Shown: one piece after another, positions 36,701 to 47,900 of the stretch
Position numbering within the stretch: position 1 is the first letter of the stretch
How the letters are laid out: each line of letters opens with the position of its first letter
Source of the DNA: Augochlora pura
Taxonomy: Eukaryota; Arthropoda; Insecta; Hymenoptera; Halictidae
Reading direction: 5' to 3'
Assembly (NCBI RefSeq): GCF_028453695.1
Contig: NC_135773.1
Span: 19,220,001 to 19,284,000, forward strand
DNA length: 64,000 bases
The notes under the pieces: generated by a model
What the model was told of the DNA's origin: nothing
Databases searched by the model: none
What the model saw: only the letters and a program-made list of their open reading frames with translations
Program-made: the position numbers and the translations under genes

Positions 36701-37682
36701 ACAATAATTGTTTCTTAATTTAATTTGAATTAAATTTTGTAGAAAAATTGCATGATGTCTCGTGTGCCTCAATTAAATGGAAACATTCATTTTTGTTTCT
36801 AGGACTATCAATGAACTAATTGAAAATTTCACCGTGATCAGATGTCGGTATCAGTTGCGTTTGGGTGGAAAACTCGCATTTGCCGAACGTGTGTGTATGT
36901 GTATTGTTCGTCGAGTTACCCCGGTACTCGTCCATGTCCTCGAAGTTACGATTTAAGACGATCATACTTGGAGTAAAAGTAAAGGAAAGAAACTATCTTA
37001 TACATATATACATATATGTATAATTATAAATACTTGTACATAATGCCTGTATTTCATTCATGATGTTAACGAGCTCTGTATAAATTTCTCATTAAGGGTA
37101 TAAGATTATTAGACGTTTAGGAACGTCAAGTGCAAGCGAGAAAATTCTTGTATTATATTAGATTATGACAAAACGTAGGAAGTTGCAAGGTGTGAGATCT
37201 TTTTGTAATTATTGAATCGACGAACCAGTGAATATCAACTGAGAGAGAAAGAGAGAATGAAAGATATACGGTGAGAGAGAGAGAAAGAAAGAAAGACAGA
37301 GAGGGAAAGAGAGAGAGTGAGAGTAACAGTGTGTGTGAAATAAAAAAAAGTACTGGCTGGCACCGATTGTAAACGAAAAAGCCGATACCTTTATTATTAA
37401 AAACTCGTAAAACTTGTAAAACTTTGCGCGAGCCTCTATTATGTATTTTATATATAAATTATATGCACACACAGAAGACACATACGTATATATATAAAAT
37501 ACATATATAAGTATACATATACATAATATACATAAATCAAATTGAATAGCTGAACGTTTAGGATCGAAGAAGAAAAAAGAGAATCTTATCGAGAGGCTTT
37601 TTATTTTTATTATTTGTAATTACCTAGTTTACATGTTCAACGTTTCGTACGATCATCGAGATCATAAACGTATGTGTAAAGG

Positions 37683-37706
37683 AATAAAAGAATGATATAT
37701 AATAAA
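37683..37706 (+). terminator. Candidate distal poly(A) signals of Bap170
   Basis: Two AATAAA hexamers (37683-37688 and 37701-37706) lie about 4.2 kb after the stop. No other plus-strand coding region lies between, so a long 3' UTR ending here is possible. Confidence 0.3.
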
Positions 37707-38587
37707 TTACTGAATACGAAGGAGAAACACTATTAAAAACTGAACATACAAATCGTTTGGATATTGTTTATTCTATTTCTTTGGACTTGTCATTGATGGA
37801 CAAATAATTTTAATACATTATCTACTGATGGTTATTTAATATTACTTCAATGAATTTTTTCATAGATTGCGTAATAGCGAGAGCAATTTTATTCGGAAAT
37901 CAATAAATTATCTCTGGCTACACTGTCTAACAACAATTTCACTCAACATAAACCCTCGGTTCAGTTTTGAAAAATTTAATTTGCTTTCCTTTTAATAGTA
38001 AGAAAGATATTAACGTTAAGTTCGAATTTGTTGAGCAGTATTATTAAACTCGTTTTACATATAGCACAATCATTAAAAAGCCAATATTACTAATTTCCCG
38101 GTAGCTGAAGTGTTAAGATACCTATTAGACCTATATCTCGTAGATATAAAATATTTTTAAATCAACTTTCTTAGGTTTTTACTTCGAAAAAGATAACTGT
38201 GTCTAAAAAAAGTAGTATAGTTTAACTCATTTTCTTATTCCATGAACAAATTACGTTTTATTTGCTGAACAAGTAAATATAAAAAACTTAGTACAATAGA
38301 AAATATGATACGCCCTTAATCTATCAGGTATAACTACTATACAGTAACAATTACTTTAATATAGTCTTATAATTTATTCGTTCAACATATACAATTAATT
38401 CCTTCAGATTATGGCCATTACTACAGTTTTCCATGTTCACAGATTAAACTATTAAATATCTTCGTACACATTAAACATATCCCTTCTTATTTTATAGTAT
38501 TACAACTGTAAATTCGTTTACCACGAATTTATAAAATAATTATTCACAAATACAAGTTCAGTCTTCGTTCGGCGACAATTCACATTT

Positions 38588-38593
38588 TTTATT
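38588..38593 (-). terminator. Poly(A) signal of the 858-codon ORF
   Basis: On the minus strand AATAAA lies 88-93 bp after the stop codon, well placed for cleavage a little beyond. Confidence 0.55.
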
Positions 38594-38680
38594 TGTACAA
38601 ATTCTTCGAATAAGCTAAAAACTAAACCCTTAAGGCGAATTCCTCTTAATACTATAAATACCATAAATTTCGCTTTGCTT

Positions 38681-41257
38681 TTAACTCAATACACATGTGC
38701 CAGATTTATCTGTTCTCTCTTTAGCATAATTATCTGAATTCCTTACAAAACTAACGCGAGAAACTGAAGTGGCAGATGTGATGTATAAATTAGACGACTG
38801 TGTGCAAACAGTCGTCCACAAATTGGATATTTCGGAATTTGACCGACTTCTAATATGACAGCAAACATTTTTAGTATTCTCTGTCGATTCTAAACACTTT
38901 TCAATCTTACACTTTGAAGATTTCAATTGTTTGAACACTGTAGGCACTTGCATTCTGCGCTTCTTTAATATCTCATCGCTTTTACTATTCAGTTCATTTA
39001 TTAAGCATTTAGGTTTAAAATTTTTCAATTCCATTCTCTTGTACCTGGATTTTAAATACGAGTTGTTCACCCCTCTTGTTAAAAATAGCATTGTAATAGT
39101 TTTCTCTGAACAATTGCAACGTTCCTGTGACCGTTCTATGTTTCCTAAACTAACGGCACGCTCTTCTCTTTTTAGAGGTTGGCTAATTAATCCATTTAAT
39201 TTGGTTCTTTTTTCCTTTTTTCTTAGCAAATTTCTATTCGAAAAGATACTTGTCTGATCAGGAAAAGGACAGAGATACATTTTTTCGCTTGATAAACTTT
39301 TGTCGTCGCTTGTGGAGACTATTAGGTCTTTGAAACTTGAACAATCATTGGTGTAATTCGTACTTTCTATTGTTTTTAAGGTATGCGACTGGTCTGTGTT
39401 GGACTTATTTTTGTTTCCAGATCTGTGAAACATTTTGTTAGTACTATAAATTCTCCCTCGTTCATTGCAACATTTAGTTTCTCCATGGACATTTTCTAGC
39501 TTTCTCATTTCTTTATTACTTTGTTGAAAAATTTTGACTGGCAATTCATTTAGTTTTAAATCCGCATAAGTACAGTTAACAAATTTGAAATCTTTGATGC
39601 TAGGCTCTTGTATGGAAATATTTTCCTTCTCTGGTTCTTGTGTAACTATATCTTTTTGCTGTCTACATTTTTTGGTTTTCATATTTTTGTTCATAATTGC
39701 CAGCTGTTCTTCCAATGTCTTTGTACACTCCTTGATCTCCTTCAGTATTTTTATGCATTCTGGTCTCATACAATCCACCGAACTTATGTCTGCTACTTCA
39801 TTGCAATCAGTACTTTTACGACTTACGCTACTATGCTGATAATCTTGCATGCCATACTTTATTTTGTAATTATCATTATAGTTTTTTATTCCCGTTAACA
39901 TTCCTTCGAGTGTGTTCATCGTAGTGTTATCTTTTGTTTTAGGTCCCTGTTCAAATCTAGTGTGATAAAAATTTTTGTCTGTAACCAAGGAATTATCAGT
40001 GACTGTGCCAATTGATTTGTAGCTTACTGTTGTATTCACAGATTTAGTTTCTTGCCCTGCTAAACAACGATAAATGGAATCACAATTTTTGTTCGTGTAA
40101 CAATTGGGAACTTCCGTCGCGTTTTGAGAAATAGTTTCATTTTCTGGAGCAATACGATAAGAAACTTTAATGCTAGAATCAGCAACAGGCTTTACTGATC
40201 TGAAATTGATTGTAGAATAGTTATTCGAATCACAATTTATATTAGTACAATAACTTGGAATATTTACAGTTAATAAATCTTTAGATACTGCACTTTTTTG
40301 TTTCGGTGTGCTCGTAAAAAATTTAACAGAATTTCCTTCAATGAAATTTTCATACTTGGTTCCTGGACTCATCTTTAACTTAGAATATTCCATAGAATTA
40401 TAATTTGTATTAGATTTAAGATGTTGTTCTACATTTAATGCAGTACAATTAATCGAATTATGGTCTGCATTGATACAACAATTCTCTTCTTGTTCACCGG
40501 TATCAATATTTTTTGGTACAATTTTATCAAATATATGTTTCTCATACTTAAACGGTGCTTTATATTTTTGATAATATTTACTACAATTGCATAACTGTCC
40601 TAATTGGTTATGCTCTGCTCGCGAATTTGCTTCTACGAAAGTCAAGACATTTTTTTTTACAAGTTCTTCTGCTTTTTCTGATCTCGTAGAACTTATTTCA
40701 CCTTCATAAACTCTTCCTGGAGCCTTTTTTAATTTTGTTACTGGAGAAGTTTCCCATGCTTCTCTATTATACTTAATATCTTCATTTTGTTTACTTCTAT
40801 TAACATCTGCTACAACTTTGCTATCTTCATTTGAATCTTTTTTCAGCTTTGTGCCAACCATTCTTGTATCCACAGTTAGTGTATCGTTATCAGAATACGT
40901 CAACTTTTTTTTAACCAGTTCAATTGGATTTTTAGTAATATCTGGTATTTTATTAGAGTATTTAATATTATAACCAGACAATTTATCGGTCATGTAAGAA
41001 TTCGTTTGAATATTATCGGAAAACAATGTGGGCTCACATTGTGCTTTAATAACTGGCAACGAATTTAGTTGTTTTTCCGTCCTTATACTAATTTGTTCAT
41101 ATCTTCTCTGAGAAGAACTCTGATTTTTATTTTCATTCTCATACTGACTGTTATCTCTCTGTGTGCAATTATACTGAGTCGATTTCATAGTGCTGTCCGA
41201 CCGCAGTATTATATTTATACAAGGAATACCTCTGTAAACTTCATTCGTTGTTTGCAT
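38681..41257 (-). CDS. Uncharacterised 858-residue protein, single-exon ORF
   Basis: I do not recognise this protein. The frame is open for 858 codons without introns, far beyond chance in AT-rich DNA, and ends at TAA. The protein is hydrophilic, N/S/K/T-rich and probably mostly disordered, with no signal peptide or membrane segment. Cysteines occur in small clusters (CNCSKYY, ENCCIN, CNCSE). A charged helix with coiled-coil character lies near residues 495-525 (KILKEIKECTKTLEEQLAIM). A motif resembling YTNxNCDS occurs twice, near residues 340 and 386. The ATG has A at -3 (AACAAAATG), but the frame stays open upstream to a ctttacag at about 41288, so the true start may lie in another exon. 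AATAAA follows the stop by about 90 bp. Confidence 0.75.
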   Translation of the reverse strand: MQTTNEVYRGIPCINIILRSDSTMKSTQYNCTQRDNSQYENENKNQSSSQRRYEQISIRTEKQLNSLPVIKAQCEPTLFSDNIQTNSYMTDKLSGYNIKYSNKIPDITKNPIELVKKKLTYSDNDTLTVDTRMVGTKLKKDSNEDSKVVADVNRSKQNEDIKYNREAWETSPVTKLKKAPGRVYEGEISSTRSEKAEELVKKNVLTFVEANSRAEHNQLGQLCNCSKYYQKYKAPFKYEKHIFDKIVPKNIDTGEQEENCCINADHNSINCTALNVEQHLKSNTNYNSMEYSKLKMSPGTKYENFIEGNSVKFFTSTPKQKSAVSKDLLTVNIPSYCTNINCDSNNYSTINFRSVKPVADSSIKVSYRIAPENETISQNATEVPNCYTNKNCDSIYRCLAGQETKSVNTTVSYKSIGTVTDNSLVTDKNFYHTRFEQGPKTKDNTTMNTLEGMLTGIKNYNDNYKIKYGMQDYQHSSVSRKSTDCNEVADISSVDCMRPECIKILKEIKECTKTLEEQLAIMNKNMKTKKCRQQKDIVTQEPEKENISIQEPSIKDFKFVNCTYADLKLNELPVKIFQQSNKEMRKLENVHGETKCCNERGRIYSTNKMFHRSGNKNKSNTDQSHTLKTIESTNYTNDCSSFKDLIVSTSDDKSLSSEKMYLCPFPDQTSIFSNRNLLRKKEKRTKLNGLISQPLKREERAVSLGNIERSQERCNCSEKTITMLFLTRGVNNSYLKSRYKRMELKNFKPKCLINELNSKSDEILKKRRMQVPTVFKQLKSSKCKIEKCLESTENTKNVCCHIRSRSNSEISNLWTTVCTQSSNLYITSATSVSRVSFVRNSDNYAKERTDKSGTCVLS

Positions 41258-41527
41258 TTTGTTGATCGCAGGGACGTGCTCTTCGCTCTGTAAAGATCTA
41301 TTGACCGATAGATATTAAATGATCTACTCCTATATTACGACATTTAAATCTACGTTAAAACTGTCGGGTGTTGAGTTTAAAGACCTGTAAATAAAAAAAA
41401 AGAATTCCTTTGCAAACTATTTATAACAGAACACTAATTGTTTTACTAAACTTCTACCGATATTTTTATATAAGTTTACTTGTAATACTCTTTAATGAAG
41501 TTTGACTTTTTTATGTTTATTAATTTT

Positions 41528-41533
41528 TTTATT
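41528..41533 (-). terminator. Candidate Cep135 poly(A) signal
   Basis: Minus-strand AATAAA about 110 bp after the TGA of the candidate terminal exon. Confidence 0.45.
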
Positions 41534-41642
41534 TGGAACCAATGAAATAATATGCATTTGAAAAATGCGATTGCAAAGTATTAAGATTGCCACTAAATGA
41601 ACGGTTACATTATTACTATTAATTTTTGCAAGCTCTAATGCA

Positions 41643-41961
41643 TCATAACTCTGAACGTTTATTGGTATTATTCAGTTTTGAGGCGACTGCTTTGTTGATC
41701 GCGGCAAAGGATGCCGTTGGCAATTTATTCGACGATGCGTTCTGTGAAGCCTTTTTCAGGGGCAAACACTTGCAATCCGACGGGAAGGAATGTCGCGCAG
41801 GTGTATGTGTATGGGAGTGTATGGAAATCGAGGTGTACGGTTTCTTCGGCCAGTCTATTTGCCTGGCAGGTTCAATTTTGTTTGTTAGTGTCAAGACGCG
41901 AGGAGATAAGATAATGCAAAAGTGGAGGAAACAGTTCCATTTCATGTTTGGATTATGAAGA
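41643..41961 (-). CDS. Cep135: Candidate Cep135 terminal exon
   Basis: Two acceptors, at 41961 (preceded by a good pyrimidine tract) and 41862, fit the AG|N phase of exon 42392-42261 and share one frame. That frame ends TGA at 41643 with a K/S/N-rich tail (KKASQNASSNKL). The shorter form avoids an intron-like hydrophobic stretch and is favoured. AATAAA at 41533-41528 follows. A 33-nt in-phase microexon at 42096-42064 could precede it. Confidence 0.5.
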
Positions 41962-44900
41962 CTGACAGAGGAAGAAATAAAATTTCAATCATATCTTGTT
42001 AGAAGAATTTGGGCCCTCCATTTCTGCATCAGATCAGTTGCTGGACAACTTAAATAGGTTTACCTGTACACCGTATCATTGGAACCATTAGGAATTCTGT
42101 TATTGGAAGGTGAAGATGTATATTGTTTGGAAGAATCTTCGTCATGGGATTCTAGATGTCTATGGGATCAATAGTTCTCGAGATCATATTCGATCCGCCA
42201 ACTTTCCAATAATATATATATACATATATATATATGTATAAAGATTGTTTAAATAAATACCTCCGACTTTCTTCTTCCTTTCTAGCACGATCAAACCTCT
42301 CGTTCGTCATTTCTCTACGAAGTTCACTAATTTGTTTGGAATACTCAGCAGCCTGGGTTTGGTACTGTCGAAGCTTCGCCGATTCCGAGCTCCTGTAACA
42401 ACAAACAAAATGTAATTAAAAATGTATTGAACATTGTAAAAATCGGACAACTATTCCTTACAATCTGCTTTGTAAGTCAGACATTTTTGTTTTCAATCTT
42501 GACATTTCATTTTGTAGTTCTTGGTTATTAGCTTGCACAGTTATGGACTTCTGTCTGGCTTGATCTAGAAGCATTTCCAGGCGTTCTACAGTCGCGCGAT
42601 CCCTGTTCATTTGGTCCTGAATTATCGTCTGTTCAGCTTTCAGTTTAGATATTTGCATGTCATACTAAAAGATGGAGTAGTATTGCCAAAATGCCGTTGA
42701 ATTATATATCGATATGTTACAACTAGAATTTTCTTGTATCTATTTACTTGTTCTTTAATTGAATCTTTGTCGTCCAACTGGTGCATAAGCGTGTCCTTCT
42801 GCTGATCCAACTTCATGCAGAGATCTCTAACAACAGTTAAGTCAGACTCTGTTCTCTGCTTCTGCTCTTCCTGCTGGCGCAACTGAGTCTCCATGCTGGC
42901 AACATTCTGAGTCAGCTCACTGATCTGGGAAACTCATACATCAATAAAAATCCACGAACTCTTCCTGAACGAACTATTGCCAGCAGCCTACCTGAGTTTC
43001 ATAGCCACTTATCAGACTCTCTTTATCAGCCAGCTGCCTTTCTAAGTCCAGCACACGATCTCTAGCTGTTTGAAGTGCTCCCCGTGCTTCTGCTGCTTCG
43101 GATTCCAAACTGTGATTATTATTCTCCAAAACAGTTGCTTCCAAACTTAGACTTCTAAAGTGGTTCAGCATCTCCGTTCTCTCATTTTCCTGTAAATCGC
43201 ATAATCATACTGAAGATCTTTCTACAACTTTTCATTTTCATTCGCCGCTTCAAGCGCATCTGAAATAGAGGGAAATGTCACCTTTCTATTGAGGAGTTCT
43301 TCAGCTCGACGCACCTCACTGACGTAAGTCTGCAGCTGCCTCTTCAGGTCGAAGGACTCAGCTCTCGACGCCTCTAATTCTCGTTGCATGTTTCTCACTT
43401 CGCAGGTACACGCTGCCAGATCATCCTGAATCCTGCGATTCTCTTGTATAGCGTTTTCCCGATCGTAAGTGGACGTCTGCAGCTGACGTTGATAATTCTC
43501 CATTTCCAGCTGCATCGCCCTCATCTGCCTTTCTTGATCCGCAGCTTTCTCGATGGTCAATCTATCGATAATCGTAATTAAAAAATCAGATATTTTACGC
43601 TTCGACCGTGTAATGTTTTTATGAAATCTGGGAGCAACTGTAACATTATAGTAATAATATTCGTAATCGATTACGCGAATAACATAGTTATTCCTCGTGG
43701 CGCAAGAACCGTTTTCGAAAGAGGACAAGGACAAACGTAGCGGGTTTTATTCGTCGACGTATTAGGCGGCTTACTTAATCCTTCCTCGAAAATACATCTA
43801 CATAGTCAGATATCGTTTCACTTGTGGATCACGTAGCCCAGAGAACAACTTTATTAGGGGCTAAACGCTGAATACGTAAGGACAAGGTGGCATCGGATAG
43901 AAAGTTGTCGTTCGCTATTGAAGGTCTTGCTCGTATTGCCAATTTGGAGCATGATGGATAAGTATATATTTATACGATCAAATTTCACGAAAATAAACAA
44001 ATTCTGACAATTTATTACGAAAACGAGTTGTAACTCCTGACTGTCAATTCTGTAACAATCCCTCGCGGAACTGGTTCCAGTGATTTCCTGATTTTGTCTT
44101 CGCTTTTGTGCGCATAGAAGTGGGGAAGATGGGAGAACCAGGGCCGATAAGAAGCATCGAAGGGAAGCTGCCGCAACGACGCGAAGGAAGGACGACGAGA
44201 TGAGAGAAAGTCGTCTGTTCGGTGTGCTAAAACTTTTTCCTTTTGGTACCGCGTTACCGGTTACATAATCGGCTCCAGCGTAATCGAGGGACGAGGAGCA
44301 TCCTCCGGAATCTCACTCTCGATTTCCATAGAGATACTCGCACGATCGACTTAGGAATAGATCAGAATATGGTTGGGTTCTTCTACCATCAACCCTTTGG
44401 ATGTCTAACTTGCTCTATCGCAAACTTATTGACGTGTCAATTATTCAGTTAGCAACCAGTAACTGGAATAGATAAAACTGCCACGAAATCGAAGCAATTG
44501 TATATTATCGATTTGACTTTTTTACAATCACAGAGTGCAGCAAGCACACAAAGAAATTCGCAGTGTATGGTTGTTAACATTGTCCTCGAAGCAGAACAAT
44601 GTTAACATTCAATCGGAAGTCGGAATCGTGTCACGGACTCGGCGAGCGAACCCGGCAAGAAGAATGCCTGTTTAGAATTAAATCCGATGGATCGCGCAAC
44701 TAATTAATAACTGGCACCGTTGCTACCTTTCTGTCACGCGATCACCTGTAATTATTATATACGAGTGCGATGGCCTCAGCTGTTTGTAAACAGCAACTCT
44801 CTATCCTCCTCCTTCCTCTCCTCGCAGTTACCAATTAGCAGTGAATCTTTTCAAACTGTTCGAGACAGTCGCACCAATGAACTGGTCTATGCAGTTTTAA

Positions 44901-47900
44901 CAAGTGATATCTATTCGAGAGATATTTTTATTTCTGGGAGGAATTTCTGGGAGCAATTAAGATTAAAACTCATTTTAAAATCGAAATATTTTCCGAACAA
45001 TGATGCAGAAAAAGACTTAGTAAAATGTTAAAAGCTGCGGATAATTCAGGATTTCAAACAGTGTCTGAAATAGCTTACAACTGCGTTTCCAGTGTATGGC
45101 ATTGAGGAAGGAAGAAGCAGGTGAGTGACAACACAGTACTAATGGTTTTCTGGGAGGAATATTTCATTAAGAGAGATTTTCTTGATGTTAATATGACTGA
45201 AAACGCGGAAGATTCGGCGGCATCTTACACGCGCGGCTACCGTGAACACTGTCAGCGTGAAAATCAGTTTATCTCGCTTCGTTCTCCGCTCATATCCGCA
45301 ATTCTTTCTCCCTTTCTCCGCGGCATTTGCACAAGCCGAAGGAAAGTTAACTCGTCCACAGTGCTGGAGCGAGAGAGGAACGCGCAAACAGTCTCATAGA
45401 AAGTGTTATAGAAACTGCAGGTTTGGGTTGGGCAAAGTACTTTTGCCGGGTCGCAGACTAATCACCATTAGCAATCGTTCCCATGAACGTGTTGGGATCA
45501 CTTCGAACCTCCCTCGATCGTCTACATGCGCAGTTGTATGCAACGCGGACCGATAAGAGTCACCAAAATGAATAACTAACGTCACAGAACGTGTTTGAGA
45601 GACTCGATAGACTGGCATGATAGCGAAGCACGGAAATTCGTGAACGTAGCTAAAGATTGTGCAAAGAACTCTACAAAGTTTCGTAAGGATGTATTCATTA
45701 GTTTGTTGAACCAAAATTCACAAATGTAGACTTTCGAAACTGAGAAGGATGAATACCACGTTGAACATACGTTCTTTTTAGTCTAGAAAAATCATTGCGG
45801 ATCTATGTTTTCTATTTAAAGTAGTGTATGGTACGATTAGCAACCCTACCGTTACATCGCTCGTAAATAACACTAGATTTAAAAGTTATTTTGTCCGGCA
45901 CTGGTATAAGTGACAATAACAAAATATATGCTTGTTACGAATACATATAAAATAATATAAAGTTCATAAAACTGATTCTTTAGTTATGGCTACAAAAGTC
46001 GTGATATCATTTCGAAAAGAAAATGTTATATGCAGTAGGAATTTTGAATTGAAATTGCAAAACCAGTCATTTTTATGAATCTTTGATAAAAATAGTCTGA
46101 CAAATAATAATAGTGATAAGTGGAGTGCGAATTTTGTCGTGATAAAACTCATTAGAAAAAGACTCAAAAAATGTGACATTGTCAATGCATTATTTTAAGC
46201 TTATCAGAACTGTTAGAGAGATGAAATAAATTTTTAACTGTCTACTGCTTTTTACGATTAATACAGAGAATTTTTATTTTGCATAAAGATCCACAGTCTA
46301 GCGATTAGATTGGCATATTTTCATCCGGTGTAACTAGATTTAAATACATAGCAAAAGACATAATAAACATAATAGACATAAATAAATACCTTCTTTGTCA
46401 CCATGAGAAAGTGGTGTACACGATCATCGAATAGCTAGCATTATTATTTCTACAACGGCGTAGAAAAATGAAAAAACATAGCCAAATTAGTGAAAATAAA
46501 TCGACAAAGTTTCGTAACGACATATCGCATATTATAGTTTGTCTAAGATAAATTCCCAAAGTACACTTCCGGACGTCTAGAACCGGGATCCGTGGATCTA
46601 GGTTCGAGATCCAGCTTCCGCAAAGGTGGGAGTCGATAAAACCCGGGAAAAACCGTATGATTTACAACGTACTCGCGTGTCAGCCAGGTTCGCCCATGGA
46701 ACGATCGCGGAAGTTCACGCGGTATTCCATTTCCACCGCGTTTAATTGCCCCGGCTGGGCACTAATATCCCTGTCGGAGCCCACCTGCTTTCATAACCGA
46801 GAATCGACGACTCCGTAAAAGTTACATATCACGGCTAAAAGGAATTCCGAGGAAATGAATTGCGAATAAAAAAAAAACCGTCGATCCTTGATCATAATCG
46901 AATCTGATTGAAGAAGCGAGCGCTTTCTACCGAATACGAAAGTTGGAAAGACGTTCTCGCTCCTCCGAATTGTTGCATAACGTTACAACTCCTCGCAAAT
47001 TTTTGCGAACCCAGATCCTAATCGATCCTCTTCGCTATCTACGATCAGCTCGCTTGGATACCAAAGGATTATACTAGACTGTCGTTACGCTTTTATCTGA
47101 TGTTGTTCGTAGAACGGCAACTCCGTGCATCTTTATTCATGCGATTTTTCTACCAAGATGCGTTTCAAGCTGTTTTAGCGGGCATTCCAAAACATTGTTC
47201 TCCCTCTTTTACATAACTTTTTAACTAGCAAGAAATACTAAGCGGTATTACCTACACTGTTACGAAGTCCTTACGTTGTTGTAACATATGTAAAAATCTA
47301 CTTAACGGTATTTGCTTCCTTCCTATGAAAATTCTAAGTATCCATATATTCGCATAAAATATAATATTCGAAATATTCGAATAAAATAAAATAATAAATT
47401 CGAATAAAGTAATATAATATTCGAATAAAACTAAACATCGAACCAAATCGAATGCATCGTGGAAGGTCATCGCACGTCCCGTTAGAGTTAGGAGACCCCA
47501 GACCTAACCCAGCCATCGAACAACTTATACTTTCGTTCTCGTTCATCCCGTGGAATCCGACCTCAAAATTGAAAACCGGCGTTTCAGATTCCACGCGGCT
47601 GCAACAGCACGTCCTCGGGGACCTCCTCATTCCTCGAGGAGGACTTACGAAAGCGTTGCTGCAACCGGCGTCGGTCCTTGAACGTCATTTAACCGTGCGT
47701 CACCTTCGATTTATGGTTTCCATTGAGGCGGCTATACAACAATACCCCTATCCCCTGAGTTATTCGTCGATGACACATCCCAAGGTTGCATATATTGGTA
47801 AGCAATCGATTAAAAATTACAAAGTTTTAACGTAGGGAATGGAAAGAACACCGCCTTGACACGAAATCGAAAACTAAACCATGGAGATGAGTTTAACTAA

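Larger units (their letters stand above)
33494..38680 (+). other. Bap170 3' UTR and intergenic region between convergent genes
   Basis: No coding exon was recognised. Simple repeats are abundant: (CTAATT)n about 33313-33353 just before the last exon, GA runs at 33592-33666 and 37240-37320, ATT/AT repeats at 34186-34240, a TTTGTCAT-like repeat at 34858-34905, and TA/CA-rich DNA at 37460-37540. Poly(A) signals at 33723 and 37683 leave the 3' UTR between about 0.25 and 4.2 kb. Downstream, the next gene points toward this one. Confidence 0.6.

Noticed and set aside
41626..41958. 110-codon plus-strand frame
   Set aside because: It is antisense to the candidate Cep135 terminal exon, whose frame better fits phase and poly(A) signal.
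47452..47835. 127-codon plus-strand frame
   Set aside because: No similarity, no splice or promoter context, and it lies in the Cep135 intron; likely chance.
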